Assembly: GCA_039985655.1 (NCBI GenBank)
Contig: JBDWSF010000004.1
Coordinates: 103,914 to 167,913 of the forward strand
Direction of reading: 5' to 3'
Origin: Postechiella sp039985655
GTDB lineage: Bacteria; Bacteroidota; Bacteroidia; Flavobacteriales; Flavobacteriaceae
Length of the DNA stretch: 64,000 bases
Shown here piece after piece: positions 1 through 9,597 of this stretch (its first letter is position 1; each line of letters starts with the position of its first letter). The notes under the pieces are model-generated. The model worked only from the letters and a program-made list of their open reading frames with translations. It did no database searches and was not told the origin of the DNA. A program made the position numbers and the translations under genes.

Positions 1-423
1 GTAAATCTCCTTTTTGTTTAGAATTGCTGGTATAGAGTGCACGCATAGAACTTACCAAGACAACGACTTGGCCAGAATCATTTACTACGGGTTCATAGTT
101 AGCTCCAGTACCGAACTCTGCTGTAATTGATATTCGAGGAATTTTTTTTAGAACCTTTAAATTTTATAGAAACAACACCTTTATCTATAAGAAATGCATT
201 ATAAAAAGGATGTTCCATCATATAGACATTTTCCCTAACAAGTTCTGTTTCAGCTAATGTTAGAGTAGAGCCTTTAATTTCTCTCCATGTGTTTCTAACT
301 TAAGATTCGTTAAATCATTGGCTTTACTGACAGACAATACTTCCGTCACAACATAAACCGTTCCTTCGTGATTTACTGCAAAAATGCCAAAGGTCTCAAC
401 ATTTTTCATAGATTCTATTACAT
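1..423 (-). pseudogene. Decayed partial copy of the adjacent trypsin-like protease gene
   Basis: This stretch is almost base-for-base the 3' part of the protease gene at 559-1461 (position 1 here matches about position 624 there). It is broken. A 5-base tandem insertion near 263-268 (TAGAG repeated) shifts the frame after the peptide equivalent to KAL. The segment that encodes the catalytic GASGGP motif in the intact copy reads GANYEP here, so the nucleophilic serine is gone. Homology stops at about 423, inside the codons for VIES. The left side continues outside the window, so the full extent of the duplicate is unknown. The intact neighbour shows that this arose by tandem duplication followed by decay. 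Confidence 0.85.
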
Positions 424-473
424 CCATTCTATTGTTAGACAACAAGTTTTATCCAACAATAGAATGGATGTAA
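418..473. repeat. 19-bp perfect inverted repeat at a gene junction
   Basis: The left arm (418-436) and right arm (455-473, starting AACAATAGAATGG) are perfect reverse complements with an 18-base spacer. The left arm overlaps the end of the protease duplicate, and the right arm lies in the sorting-domain fragment. This fits a fold-back (template-switch) repair junction. It is not followed by a T-run and does not look like a terminator. Confidence 0.8.
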
Positions 474-553
474 GAGAATTAACGTCAGGTGTATATTATT
501 TAAAAATTAATGATGGTGGAATGGAGAAAACATATAAGTTCATTAAGCGTTAA
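431..553 (+). pseudogene. Stranded C-terminal tail of a T9SS type A sorting domain
   Basis: Reading + from 431, the peptide IVRQQVLSNNRMDV is followed by ELTSGVYYLKI and ends KTYKFIKR before a stop at 551-553. This is the classic end of a T9SS type A C-terminal sorting domain: the D-x-x-x-L-x-x-G-x-Y-x-L-x-I strand, then a basic tail. No signal peptide, passenger domain or start of the sorting domain is joined to it. Upstream sequence is instead the reversed protease duplicate. It is therefore the remnant of a secreted-protein gene cut off by a rearrangement, not a functional gene. Confidence 0.65.
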
Positions 554-558
554 TATTT

Positions 559-1461
559 TTATATTTTCTGTTTAACATACTTATTAAGTTGACTTACGGG
601 TATAACCATATTTAAGGTAAGCTGTAAATCTCCTTTTTGTTTAGAATTGTTGGTATAGAGTGCACGCGTAGAACTTACCAAGCCAACTACTTGGCCAGAA
701 TCATTTACTACGGGTCCACCGCTAGCTCCAGTACCGAACTCTGCTGTAATTGATATTCGAGGAATTTTTTTAGAGCCTTCAAATTTTCTAGAAATAATAC
801 CTTTAGTCATAAAAAAGGTGTTACGAAAAGGGTGCCCCATCATATAGACATCTTCCCCAACAAGTTCTGTTTCAGCTAATGTTAGAGCCTTTAATTTCTC
901 TCCATGTGTTTCTAACTTAAGAATCGCTAAATCATTGGCTTTACTGGCAGACAATACTTCCGTCACAACATAAACCGTTCCTTCGTGATTTACTGCAAAA
1001 ATGCCAAAAGTCTCAACATTTTCCATAGATTCTATTACATGATAATTGGTTACTGCTACTCCATCTTCATGAATTACAAACCCTGATGCTGTGCTTAAAT
1101 GCACATTCGGGCATTTATCACATAAATAGGAAATTCCTATATACAAGGTGCTTTTCTGCAGGTGATGATACATTTCATTACCCGCTTTTTTCTCTAGCTT
1201 AGTGTGGGTAATCTCAACCCCTGAATTTACTTCTGAGTTTTGAACTTTGTCTTGTTGAAGTTTTTCATAAGACGTGTGCTTATTGGCTAAGATTAACTTA
1301 TCCACCTCCTTAGTAGCTGCTTTAATAAACGCTGAACTATTTACGGTTTCATCATGTGATATTTTAATTAATGTATCTCCATTTTCTGAAGTTTCTTTAG
1401 TTGAATTACAACTGTAAAACCCTAATATTAAAGATAGATATATTATATAATTGATTTTCAT
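559..1461 (-). CDS. Trypsin-like (HtrA/S1C-type) serine protease, lipoprotein
   Basis: A 300-residue protein with a lipoprotein signal (hydrophobic residues 5-16, lipobox-like GFYSC with Cys18), so probably anchored in the cell envelope. Residues about 40-100 are a charged, helical-looking linker without a recognised domain. Residues about 105-300 form a chymotrypsin-fold protease with a full triad: His141 in TNYHVI, Asp177 in NDLAIL and Ser247 in GASGGP. There is no PDZ domain after the protease domain, so it is shorter than DegP-type HtrA. Substrate unknown. A broken second copy lies just downstream. No operon partner is visible. Confidence 0.85.
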   Translation of the reverse strand: MKINYIIYLSLILGFYSCNSTKETSENGDTLIKISHDETVNSSAFIKAATKEVDKLILANKHTSYEKLQQDKVQNSEVNSGVEITHTKLEKKAGNEMYHHLQKSTLYIGISYLCDKCPNVHLSTASGFVIHEDGVAVTNYHVIESMENVETFGIFAVNHEGTVYVVTEVLSASKANDLAILKLETHGEKLKALTLAETELVGEDVYMMGHPFRNTFFMTKGIISRKFEGSKKIPRISITAEFGTGASGGPVVNDSGQVVGLVSSTRALYTNNSKQKGDLQLTLNMVIPVSQLNKYVKQKI

Positions 1462-1809
1462 TATTTTTTATTTATTAAGTTTTTGTAATACTTCTAAAGA
1501 CAATAATATGATACTTTAAATATAAGGAGAGATATGCTGCGAAACACTCTCCTAAAACAAATTGATTAACTAGTTCAAATCAAGTCACAACATCAATAAG
1601 ACAGTATAAAACACATCTTCCCCCTGTTAACAAAACGTTAAAATTGATTTTTTTTATAATTCAAGGTTACAATTCTAATTAACGTGAATAATTAAGTTGT
1701 ACTACAGAAACAAAACCGAATAAAATCAATTTAATTGTTAATTAATTTTTGCATATCTGTAAATACTAATAATTGATAAAATATGCCTATCTTTAATAAA
1801 AGTGAAAGC

Positions 1810-2514
1810 ATGAATATTTTTAGTTTGACAGCGAAGAATCTTGTCCCATCCATTTTAAACAACAAAAAGATAAGTTAGGAGTAGTATATAAAAGTTGTTC
1901 TCATAGAGAGCTTTACTGGATAAAAAGTCAATGGAGTTATGAATGTAAAAAGTGCAGAAGCAGGACATCACTTAGAAGTGGAACAGTAATGCAAAGTTCT
2001 AATCTGTCCTTTTTGATTTGGTATAAAACGATGTTTTTATTAACAGCAATCAAGAAAGGTTTTTCCTCTAAAGAGATACAGCGGCAATTGGGTTTAAAAC
2101 ATTACGAACCTGTTTGGTCTATGGTTCACAAGCTTAGAAAAGCAATGGGAAACAGAGATGATAGATATACAATGAAGGCATGATAGAGATGGACGAAGAA
2201 GTGTAGCGCTTCAATGCGGCTATTTTAAAGCAAAAGTATTGGAAGATCACAAAGCACATCATATGTGAATATTCCTGATTATGTAGAAATGCATTTTAGT
2301 GAAAAATCGAGTAAAATAACAACAAAAAAAACACTAAAGTGGGTACATATAACAATTAGTAATGCCAAACGGAATTTTGTGGGTAACTTACCATAAAATC
2401 AAAAAGAAATATCTGCAATTATATTTAAAGGAATTTATTTATAAGCTCAATCGTAGATATTTTGGTGAACGAATCTTTGATAGGCTTGTCATTGCTAATA
2501 TTACAGGATTATAA
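1810..2514 (+). pseudogene. IS1595-family (ISXO2-like) transposase remnant
   Basis: Joining reading frames gives a recognisable IS1595-type transposase. There is an N-terminal zinc-ribbon region (ESCPIHF, then WSYECKKCRSRTSLRSGT), then the 1989-2183 stretch (SFLIWYKTMFLLT, QRQLGLKHYEPVW), then a catalytic-core start EGMIEMDE in a shifted frame at about 2175-2200, KVLEDHKAHH at about 2230-2265, LKWVHITISNAKR at about 2336-2375, and the C-terminal YKLNRRYFGER at about 2440-2475. At least three frameshifts or stops separate these pieces, so it cannot encode an active enzyme. I could not define terminal inverted repeats. It is an old insertion between the protease and the sigma-factor locus. The 348 bases before it (1462-1809) hold no gene that I can see. 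Confidence 0.8.
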
Positions 2515-2623
2515 ATAATAACGGATATGCAATTTTTTTATCAATATAATTAATATATATTAGCCAAAACATAGCTGTGATTTAATAATTATTAAACTGA
2601 CACTTGTTCTTCAAATGTAAATT

Positions 2624-3187
2624 ATGCATCGATCTGATAATGATATTATACAAGGACTAAAGGCTGATGATAAAAAGGCCTTAACCGCGATGTATAATAA
2701 TTATTGGAAAATTTTATTCCTCTATTCTTATGATTTATTAAAAGACAAGGTCGTTTGCGAAGAAATTATTCAAGATGTCTTTATTGATATATGGAATAAA
2801 CGCAATGAATTACAAATAAAAATATCATTAAAAAGTTATTTATATGGTTGTGTTAGATATAAAACTTATACAGAATTCAAAAAAAATAAAAGAAAACGGG
2901 TAGAGTTAATTGAAGAGCTAGATCGACGTATTTTATATACTACTCCCGAAACTAAAATGATGGAGAAAGAGCTTAAACAACATGTTGATTTTGTTGTTGA
3001 AGGTTTACCCAAAAAGTGCAGAAGAGTTTACAAGCTTAGTAGAAATGAACAGTTGAGTCATAGAGAAATTGCTGAGCAATTAGGTATCTCCATTAAGACT
3101 GTAGAAAATCATATTACAAATGCACTTCGAGTAATTCGCTCATCATTAAGCTCCATACTATTTATCGCACTTTTTCTAAATTATTAA
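2624..3187 (+). CDS. ECF RNA polymerase sigma-70 factor, FecI type
   Basis: A 187-residue sigma factor of the Bacteroidetes ECF group that is paired with FecR-type regulators. Region 2 covers about residues 12-80 (LFLYSYDLLKD, CEEIIQDVFIDIWNKR, LKSYLYGCVRYK). Region 4 covers about residues 125-175, with a helix-turn-helix in SHREIAEQLGISIKTVENHI. Region 3 is missing, as in all ECF factors. It is followed by an anti-sigma gene and an STN-SusC gene, the standard cell-surface signalling order. It should therefore drive the downstream uptake genes when the SusC protein meets its substrate. The final residues are hydrophobic (SSILFIALFLNY), which is common in this subgroup. Confidence 0.93.
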   Translation: MHRSDNDIIQGLKADDKKALTAMYNNYWKILFLYSYDLLKDKVVCEEIIQDVFIDIWNKRNELQIKISLKSYLYGCVRYKTYTEFKKNKRKRVELIEELDRRILYTTPETKMMEKELKQHVDFVVEGLPKKCRRVYKLSRNEQLSHREIAEQLGISIKTVENHITNALRVIRSSLSSILFIALFLNY

Positions 3188-3375
3188 TATTTATTTAATG
3201 ATTATCAGAAAACTACAAGACATTTTAATCATGCTTTATGTTGTTTTATCAATTATTAAGAATGTTTTTTTAGGAACAAAATTATTATAAATAAAGAAAA
3301 ATAATAGTTTATTTGGGGGGTACTCGTTTATTTGACGACACACTTTATATAAGCTTAATTGATTTAAAAGGTTTT

Positions 3376-4521
3376 ATGGAGAAGAATAAAAATCAAGATT
3401 TTCAAAAACTAATTGAAAAGTATCTTGATAACAGAATTACGTTCGAAGAATTTAATAAACTTCTGGATTACTACGCGCGTTTTCAAGTAACAAACAAATG
3501 GGTTGAAGAGCTAGGGTCAGAGAGTAAGTTAAAAAGTGAAATGCTTATTAACATTCTGGACTCAATCCAAGATAAAGATGTTATAAAGTTTGTTCCGTTT
3601 TATAAGAAATCTATTTTTAAATATGCAGTTGCAGCGTCTATTATAGCGTTTATTGCTTTTGGATCTATTTATAACCAACAAAGTAAAAAAGAAGCTAGTA
3701 TTAGTGTTGCCACTAGTAATATCCAAATAGGAACCGAAAAAGCCACTTTAACTTTAGAAGATGGTACTAATATTATTCTGGATAAAGAGAAAATGTACCA
3801 ATCTGATAAGCTTAAAAGTAACGGTAAATCTTTAGTATATAATAAACCTGAAAAGTTAGATGAGCAGTTAATCTATAATTATTTAACAATACCTAGGGGT
3901 GGTCAATTTTTTGTAGAATTATCAGATGGCACTAAAATTTGGTTAAATTCAGATTCTAAGTTAAAATATCCTGTTAATTTTATTAAGGGAAACCCAAGAG
4001 AAATTGAATTAGTATATGGAGAGGCTTATTTAGAAGTGTCTAAAAGCATCAATCATAATGGAGATGCGTTCATTTTAAAAACAAAGGAGCAAAGTGTAAA
4101 AGTATTAGGGACCATTTTTAATGTAAAAGCATATAGGGATGAAACTGAAATTTTAACGGCTTTACTTGAAGGTAGTGTTCAAGTAAGTAACGGTATTAAT
4201 AAAAACATACTTAAGCCTGGAGAACAATCGAAACTATCTCAAGTCAAAAATAACTATGAAATTTCAAAAGTTGACGTAGAAGAAATAATTTCTTGGCGTA
4301 TTGGAGAATTCAGCTTTACAAATAGATCATTAGACGAAATAATGAAAGTTTTGTCTAGGTGGTATGATGTTGATATTGTTATAACCAATGACGTCAAGAA
4401 AAGCATTGGTTTTACGGGGATACTAAGTAAACAACAAACTTTAGAATATATACTTGAGATTATAAAAAACACTATTGATATCGATTATAAAATCGATGAT
4501 GGAAAAATAATAATAGAATAA
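3376..4521 (+). CDS. FecR-family anti-sigma factor / transmembrane sensor
   Basis: 381 residues from the ATG at 3376. A longer in-frame reading from a TTG at 3313 would add 21 unconserved residues, so I prefer the ATG. The cytoplasmic N-terminus (about 1-78) would bind the sigma factor. One membrane helix spans about 80-99 (YAVAASIIAFIAFGSIY). The periplasmic part has a FecR domain (about 165-275: TIPRGGQFFVELSDGTKIWLN, then ELVYGEAYLEVSK) and a C-terminal DUF4974-like domain (about 305-381: FSFTNRSLDEIMKVLSRWYDVDI). It is expected to sense the N-terminal STN domain of the next gene's product and to release or activate the ECF factor encoded upstream. Confidence 0.92.
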   Translation: MEKNKNQDFQKLIEKYLDNRITFEEFNKLLDYYARFQVTNKWVEELGSESKLKSEMLINILDSIQDKDVIKFVPFYKKSIFKYAVAASIIAFIAFGSIYNQQSKKEASISVATSNIQIGTEKATLTLEDGTNIILDKEKMYQSDKLKSNGKSLVYNKPEKLDEQLIYNYLTIPRGGQFFVELSDGTKIWLNSDSKLKYPVNFIKGNPREIELVYGEAYLEVSKSINHNGDAFILKTKEQSVKVLGTIFNVKAYRDETEILTALLEGSVQVSNGINKNILKPGEQSKLSQVKNNYEISKVDVEEIISWRIGEFSFTNRSLDEIMKVLSRWYDVDIVITNDVKKSIGFTGILSKQQTLEYILEIIKNTIDIDYKIDDGKIIIE

Positions 4522-4597
4522 AAAAGGGATAAAACTTAACATCTCACCGCTAGTAATATCCCTGAGTAATTGATTATTTCAACCAATAAGTAAATTT

Positions 4598-7500
4598 ATG
4601 AAAAAAAACATTATTAATCCGCTTCTTTTTTCTAAGAGGAGCGTTTTAACTCTCCTTATGAAAATATTTATTTTACTTTTTTCTTTGTCCGTTTTTAGTT
4701 TTTCTCCTATTACTGGGTTTTCTCAAAACACTAAAATTAAAATAAAGGACAATCAAGTTGTTTCAGTAGATCAAGTTTTTAAATTGATAAAGAATCAGAC
4801 AGACTTCAGATTTATTTACAGAGCAAATTTGTTTGATAATTATCCAAAAGTAACTTTAAAGAAAGGAGTAATTAGAACTGATAAGCTTTTAGATTTAACC
4901 TTGTCAAAAGGCGGGTTTGTTTATGAGTTCGCATTAGAGAATACTATAGTTATTAAAAATAAAATTGTTGAAAAAAGTGCTGTATCAAAAGTTAATAATG
5001 TATCGCAGAAAATTGTAATTGGTAATGTCACAGATGAAAACGGATTGCCTTTACCGGGTGTAACTGTGCAATTGAAAAATGCTATTACTGGAGTGTTAAC
5101 CGATTTTGATGGGAATTTCAAAATAAATTTAAAAGGTAATAGTGAAAACTCAGTATTGATTTTTAGTTATTTGGGATATAAAAAGATTGAAATGACTATT
5201 GGAACTAAACTGTTTATTAAGGTAAAAATGATACCAAATATTGATGATTTAGATGAAGTAATAGTTATAGGGTACGGGACGTCAACTGTAAAAGATGCAA
5301 CAGGTTCAGTAGCTAGAATTACAAGCAAAGATATCGATAGAGCTCCTATGCAAGCTAGTGTTGAAGGTATGCTTCAGGGTAAAGCAGCGGGAGTAAGCGT
5401 TCAAATTAATTCCGCCTCACCAACCTCAAATACAAGTGTAATTATACGTGGAGCATCATCTCTATCTGGAGATAATCAACCTTTATGGGTTATTGATGGT
5501 GTCCCACAGTATGATGTGAGCACCTCAGGTAATGTCGATAATACTTTAAAGAATTTAAATCTTGATGATGTTCAAAGTGTAGATATATTAAAAGACGCTT
5601 CTGCTACTGCCGTATATGGCTCTAGAGCGGCCAATGGGGTTGTGATAGTAACCACTAAAAGAGGAAAGATTGGAACGAAACCACAAATTGAAATATCATC
5701 AAGAGCAGGTCTTACAGTCATGGATTTTAATGATTATCAATTATTTAATACAGATGAATACAAAGCGTTTTTCACGGCTGTAAGTAAGGAAGCTGTTATT
5801 AGTGAAGGGAACTTAGGGTTTTATCAAAAGACCTTTTTAGACGAGGCTGTTTTTAATGCCTTGAATACAAGTGAATATGATGCTTCAGATTTAAAACTTC
5901 TGCCAGATGCTTTCTATGATTCTGAAACGAGTTGGCAGAATGATATGACTCAAAATCCAATAGCAATACAAACTAATTTTTCAATACGTGGGGGATCAGA
6001 TAATAACACCTATTATATTTCATTAAACTATAGTACTCGAGATGGGGTAGTGAAATCTGGAAGCAGTGATACCTATGGTGGACGACTTAATTTTACTTCA
6101 AAAATTAGTGAAACTTTAAAATTTGGTTTGAACATGAACGCTAGTACGCGTACTACAAATTCTAAAGATGGCATGTTAGATGTTATAAAACTTACGCGCC
6201 CAGATCTTCCTCCTTTTAATGAAGATGGTTCTATTTATACACATGATATATATACTGAAAACCCGCTAACTACACTACTTAATACTAATAAAGGAGAAAA
6301 TATTATGTTTAGCGGAACATCATATTTGGATTATGAAATCATTAAAAATTTAAATTTAAAAGGGGCTTATACGGTTAATTTTTCAGATTTTCGTTTGTTA
6401 CAATTTAATAGAGATGGATCTAGTGACGCTAACTCATTTAATAACAGAACTTGGTCTGATACTAGAAGAGTATTTCAGGTATTTGATGCAACATTGAAAT
6501 ATGACAAAACTATAAACAAGAAGCATAGAATAAATCTGTTGGCTGGATACTCTACGGAAAGCTCTACTAGAGGTTTATTCTATATGAAAGCCCAAGAATT
6601 TCCTGATAATGATGTTCTTATTAACTTCGGGTCTGCAGCACAACTTATAGATATGGATGAGACGGAAACTTCAAATGCATTGGTATCACAATTTGCACGT
6701 GCACATTATAAGTTTGATAATCGCTATATAATTTCAGGAACCATTAGACGTGATGGTTCATCTCGATTTGGAGAAGATCAACGTTTTGGTATCTTTCCTT
6801 CTGGAGCGCTAGCGTGGACTATAACTGAAGAAAGCTTTATGAAATCTCCTAATATCAAAAAGTATATTTCTTATTTAAAATTGAGAGCTTCATTAGGTGT
6901 TACCGGATCTCAGAACCTTGGAAATTTTAACTGGTTATCTTTAGTTGCCCCATCAATTTATGATGATAGTCCAGCAATTAGTCCAAGTACAATTGCTAAT
7001 CCTAACTTACAATGGGAAGAAACACAAATGTTTGATCTAGGCTTAGACTATTCATTTTTTGATAGTCGTGTAAAAGGGTCAGTTGGCATCTATGAAAAAC
7101 AAAGTAATGATTTAATTTATGAGTCTCCTTTAGCTTTAAGTACATCTTATAAAGAAATTGATGCTAATGTTGCATCAATAAGTAATAAAGGTTTTGAATT
7201 CGATATTAAATACTATGTTCTTAGAAACAGTAATCATCAATTATCTTTAAATTTCAATTATTCCACAAATGTAACCAAGGTAACAAACATTAATAGTACC
7301 ACTGATGAGATATTATATCCAAGTGTTAGATATCCATATATTAGACTTGTTGAAGGTGGTGAGACCGGGCAATGGTTTGGATTACAAACGGCTGGTAGAT
7401 TTTATACAACTGCGGAGGATACCTATGCTTATTCTGATAATATTATTTCATCAGGGCAAAGAACCCATTATAATACTTCGTCAGAAACTGCTGGTGACCT

Positions 7501-8074
7501 TATTTTTATTGATCAAGATGGGGATGGAAAAATCACCGATGATGACCGTACAAATATAGGGAGTTCAACACCTAAAGGGTTCGGGGGATTTAGTTTTTCT
7601 TACCAATACAAAAATTTTAGTATTAATAGCACGTTTTCTTATGCATATGGTCATAAAAGGTTTTGGAGTATGGCATATTGGGATATCGTAAACCCTAGAA
7701 ATTATAATCAGAGTAATCTAATTGCTGGTTCAAGTACAATTGTAGAATCTCCATTTGAAGCTGATTATCCAAGAGTAGGTATAGGATCAAATAGTAAGTT
7801 TTCAGATTTTTATTTACATGACGCGTCATATATTCGTTTAAATGCCTTAAATCTAAGTTATAAGCTTCCAAGTGAAGCCTTTAAAAACTCTCCTTTAAAA
7901 TCAATTGAATTAACGCTTCAAGCAACAAATTTATTAACGATAACCAAATACCCTGGGTTCGATCCTCAAGGGAACTGGACGTCTTCTCGTATAGGTTCTG
8001 GTATGTCTACTGATTCTAGTAGATATCCTTCTTCTCAAGTTTACAGTCTTGGAATTAGAATTAATATTCATTAA
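4598..8074 (+). CDS. SusC/RagA-family TonB-linked outer membrane transporter with STN domain
   Basis: A 1158-residue outer-membrane protein. It has an N-terminal signal peptide (to about residue 43, GFSQ) and an STN signalling domain at about 50-120. A carboxypeptidase-regulatory-like domain follows at about 140-215 (IGNVTDENGLPLPGVTVQLK), then a TonB box-like segment and plug from about 216 (DDLDEVIVIGYGT; RGASSL; LKDASATAVYGSRAANGV), then a long beta barrel. The STN domain identifies it as a transducer for the FecI/FecR pair encoded just upstream. Together with the SusD lipoprotein it should form a lidded transporter. No polysaccharide-degrading enzyme lies nearby, so the substrate need not be a glycan. 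Confidence 0.95.
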   Translation: MKKNIINPLLFSKRSVLTLLMKIFILLFSLSVFSFSPITGFSQNTKIKIKDNQVVSVDQVFKLIKNQTDFRFIYRANLFDNYPKVTLKKGVIRTDKLLDLTLSKGGFVYEFALENTIVIKNKIVEKSAVSKVNNVSQKIVIGNVTDENGLPLPGVTVQLKNAITGVLTDFDGNFKINLKGNSENSVLIFSYLGYKKIEMTIGTKLFIKVKMIPNIDDLDEVIVIGYGTSTVKDATGSVARITSKDIDRAPMQASVEGMLQGKAAGVSVQINSASPTSNTSVIIRGASSLSGDNQPLWVIDGVPQYDVSTSGNVDNTLKNLNLDDVQSVDILKDASATAVYGSRAANGVVIVTTKRGKIGTKPQIEISSRAGLTVMDFNDYQLFNTDEYKAFFTAVSKEAVISEGNLGFYQKTFLDEAVFNALNTSEYDASDLKLLPDAFYDSETSWQNDMTQNPIAIQTNFSIRGGSDNNTYYISLNYSTRDGVVKSGSSDTYGGRLNFTSKISETLKFGLNMNASTRTTNSKDGMLDVIKLTRPDLPPFNEDGSIYTHDIYTENPLTTLLNTNKGENIMFSGTSYLDYEIIKNLNLKGAYTVNFSDFRLLQFNRDGSSDANSFNNRTWSDTRRVFQVFDATLKYDKTINKKHRINLLAGYSTESSTRGLFYMKAQEFPDNDVLINFGSAAQLIDMDETETSNALVSQFARAHYKFDNRYIISGTIRRDGSSRFGEDQRFGIFPSGALAWTITEESFMKSPNIKKYISYLKLRASLGVTGSQNLGNFNWLSLVAPSIYDDSPAISPSTIANPNLQWEETQMFDLGLDYSFFDSRVKGSVGIYEKQSNDLIYESPLALSTSYKEIDANVASISNKGFEFDIKYYVLRNSNHQLSLNFNYSTNVTKVTNINSTTDEILYPSVRYPYIRLVEGGETGQWFGLQTAGRFYTTAEDTYAYSDNIISSGQRTHYNTSSETAGDLIFIDQDGDGKITDDDRTNIGSSTPKGFGGFSFSYQYKNFSINSTFSYAYGHKRFWSMAYWDIVNPRNYNQSNLIAGSSTIVESPFEADYPRVGIGSNSKFSDFYLHDASYIRLNALNLSYKLPSEAFKNSPLKSIELTLQATNLLTITKYPGFDPQGNWTSSRIGSGMSTDSSRYPSSQVYSLGIRINIH

Positions 8075-8085
8075 AAATATACAAT

Positions 8086-9582
8086 ATGAAATATATATAT
8101 ATTATAGCCCTTCTAATTTTCAGTTTTGGAACTGTATCTTGTAGTGACAACTTAGATTTAATACCTGCTTATTCAATAAATGCGAATAATTCAGTATTAG
8201 ATGCTGCGGGTGCTCGTACAGCAGTAAACGGTATTTATAAAACCATAGTTGATGAGGATCATTTCTCTGGTAAAGTCTTTGTTTCTTTTGCTTCTAGATC
8301 TGGTTTTGTTCAATGGTCTAGTTCAGATTATAAAATGGAATATACTCAATCAAACGAAACGACTACAAATATACCAAACAGATGGGAAGATTATTACAGG
8401 ACTATAAATGCTGCAAATTTTGCAATATCTAAAATAAATGAATTGCCTGAAGTAGAATTTGAATCCGGAGAAAAAAATGCTATTATTGGTGAAGCAAAAT
8501 GTTTACGTGCTTTTGCTAATATGTTCCTTTTCTGGAATTATGGTCATTGGTGGACTAGTGACGATACGAATCCTAATGGTGTGTTTTTTCGTGACGGACC
8601 AGTTAAGTTACAAAATATTGATGGGGCTCGACTTAATGTAGGAGAAAGTTATGCAAAAATATTTGAAGACCTAGATTTTGCTATTAAATACCTAGGTAGT
8701 TTTACAAGTAATAGGTATGTTTCTAAAGAATTTGCAAAAGTTTTAAAAGCTAAAATTATTCTTTATAGAAATGGATTTAATGACAGTGGAACAAGTGATA
8801 CTCTTAATGAAGCACTTTCTTTAATAAATGAAGTATTGGATACAAGTGTTTCGGGTTTCTCCATGCAAGGAGATTTAGCTCAAGTTTATGAAGATTCTTG
8901 GGATTCTGAAGAAAACTTATTTTCTAGTTATGTATCTGATAATCCTGATAGAATTAATAACATTAGCTATGCATACTCATTTAATTTTGCGAGTAATTAT
9001 GGAAATCGCGTGCCTTCTGAAACATATGATGCAGGCTTAAAATTTGGTTTAGCTTGGTTTACTAATGACCCAAGGTGGGATATTGTTACTGGGGAATGTA
9101 GAAGTGCTATATCCTGGGACGCTACTAAGAGATTTACATGGACAAAACTAGCTAGGCGAGGCCAATACGATGGGCAACACAATAGTCCACAGGACTTAAA
9201 GTACAATACGTATTATTTTAGATATCCAGAATTATACATCTTAAAATCGGAATTATTAGCCAGAACAGGTGCTTCCATCTCTGAAGCAATTGCTCCAATT
9301 AACACCATGCGATCTAAAAGAACAAATCCTGTTTTGCCAAGCCTAAACCCTACAACACAACAAGAATTGATGGATGCTATATTTATTGAATATTTTTTAG
9401 AGACGTTTTCTGAAAACGGAAGCGAATATTTTGCGTCTTTACGATTTAAAGATGAATCGGGACAGCTTTGGATTGATGCTATAAAGGAAGAACCGTTAAA
9501 TAAAGATCATTTATGCTACCCTATTCCTAATGCCGAAATGCAAAACAACCCGTTAATGAACCAAAATACTAATTTACAATAA
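8086..9582 (+). CDS. SusD/RagB-family outer membrane lipoprotein
   Basis: 498 residues, starting 11 bases after the SusC gene. It has a lipoprotein signal peptide (lipobox near TVSCSD, Cys about 20). The N-terminal SusD-like region contains a TPR-like helical scaffold (NAANFAISKINELP, GEAKCLRAFANMFLFWNYGHWW). The C-terminal SusD/RagB region includes the typical YPELYILKSELLARTG and PINTMRSKR stretches. It forms the substrate-capturing lid over the SusC barrel. The sequence alone does not tell the ligand. Confidence 0.93.
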   Translation: MKYIYIIALLIFSFGTVSCSDNLDLIPAYSINANNSVLDAAGARTAVNGIYKTIVDEDHFSGKVFVSFASRSGFVQWSSSDYKMEYTQSNETTTNIPNRWEDYYRTINAANFAISKINELPEVEFESGEKNAIIGEAKCLRAFANMFLFWNYGHWWTSDDTNPNGVFFRDGPVKLQNIDGARLNVGESYAKIFEDLDFAIKYLGSFTSNRYVSKEFAKVLKAKIILYRNGFNDSGTSDTLNEALSLINEVLDTSVSGFSMQGDLAQVYEDSWDSEENLFSSYVSDNPDRINNISYAYSFNFASNYGNRVPSETYDAGLKFGLAWFTNDPRWDIVTGECRSAISWDATKRFTWTKLARRGQYDGQHNSPQDLKYNTYYFRYPELYILKSELLARTGASISEAIAPINTMRSKRTNPVLPSLNPTTQQELMDAIFIEYFLETFSENGSEYFASLRFKDESGQLWIDAIKEEPLNKDHLCYPIPNAEMQNNPLMNQNTNLQ

Positions 9583-9597
9583 TTCAAATTATATTAT

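Noticed and set aside
260..445. Short minus-strand reading frame as a separate small gene
   Set aside because: It is one frame of the decayed protease duplicate, beginning at the rearrangement junction and ending at the 5-base insertion.
3313..3375. Longer FecR-type protein starting at TTG 3313
   Set aside because: The added 21 residues do not resemble the family, and an ATG at 3376 directly precedes the conserved N-terminus.
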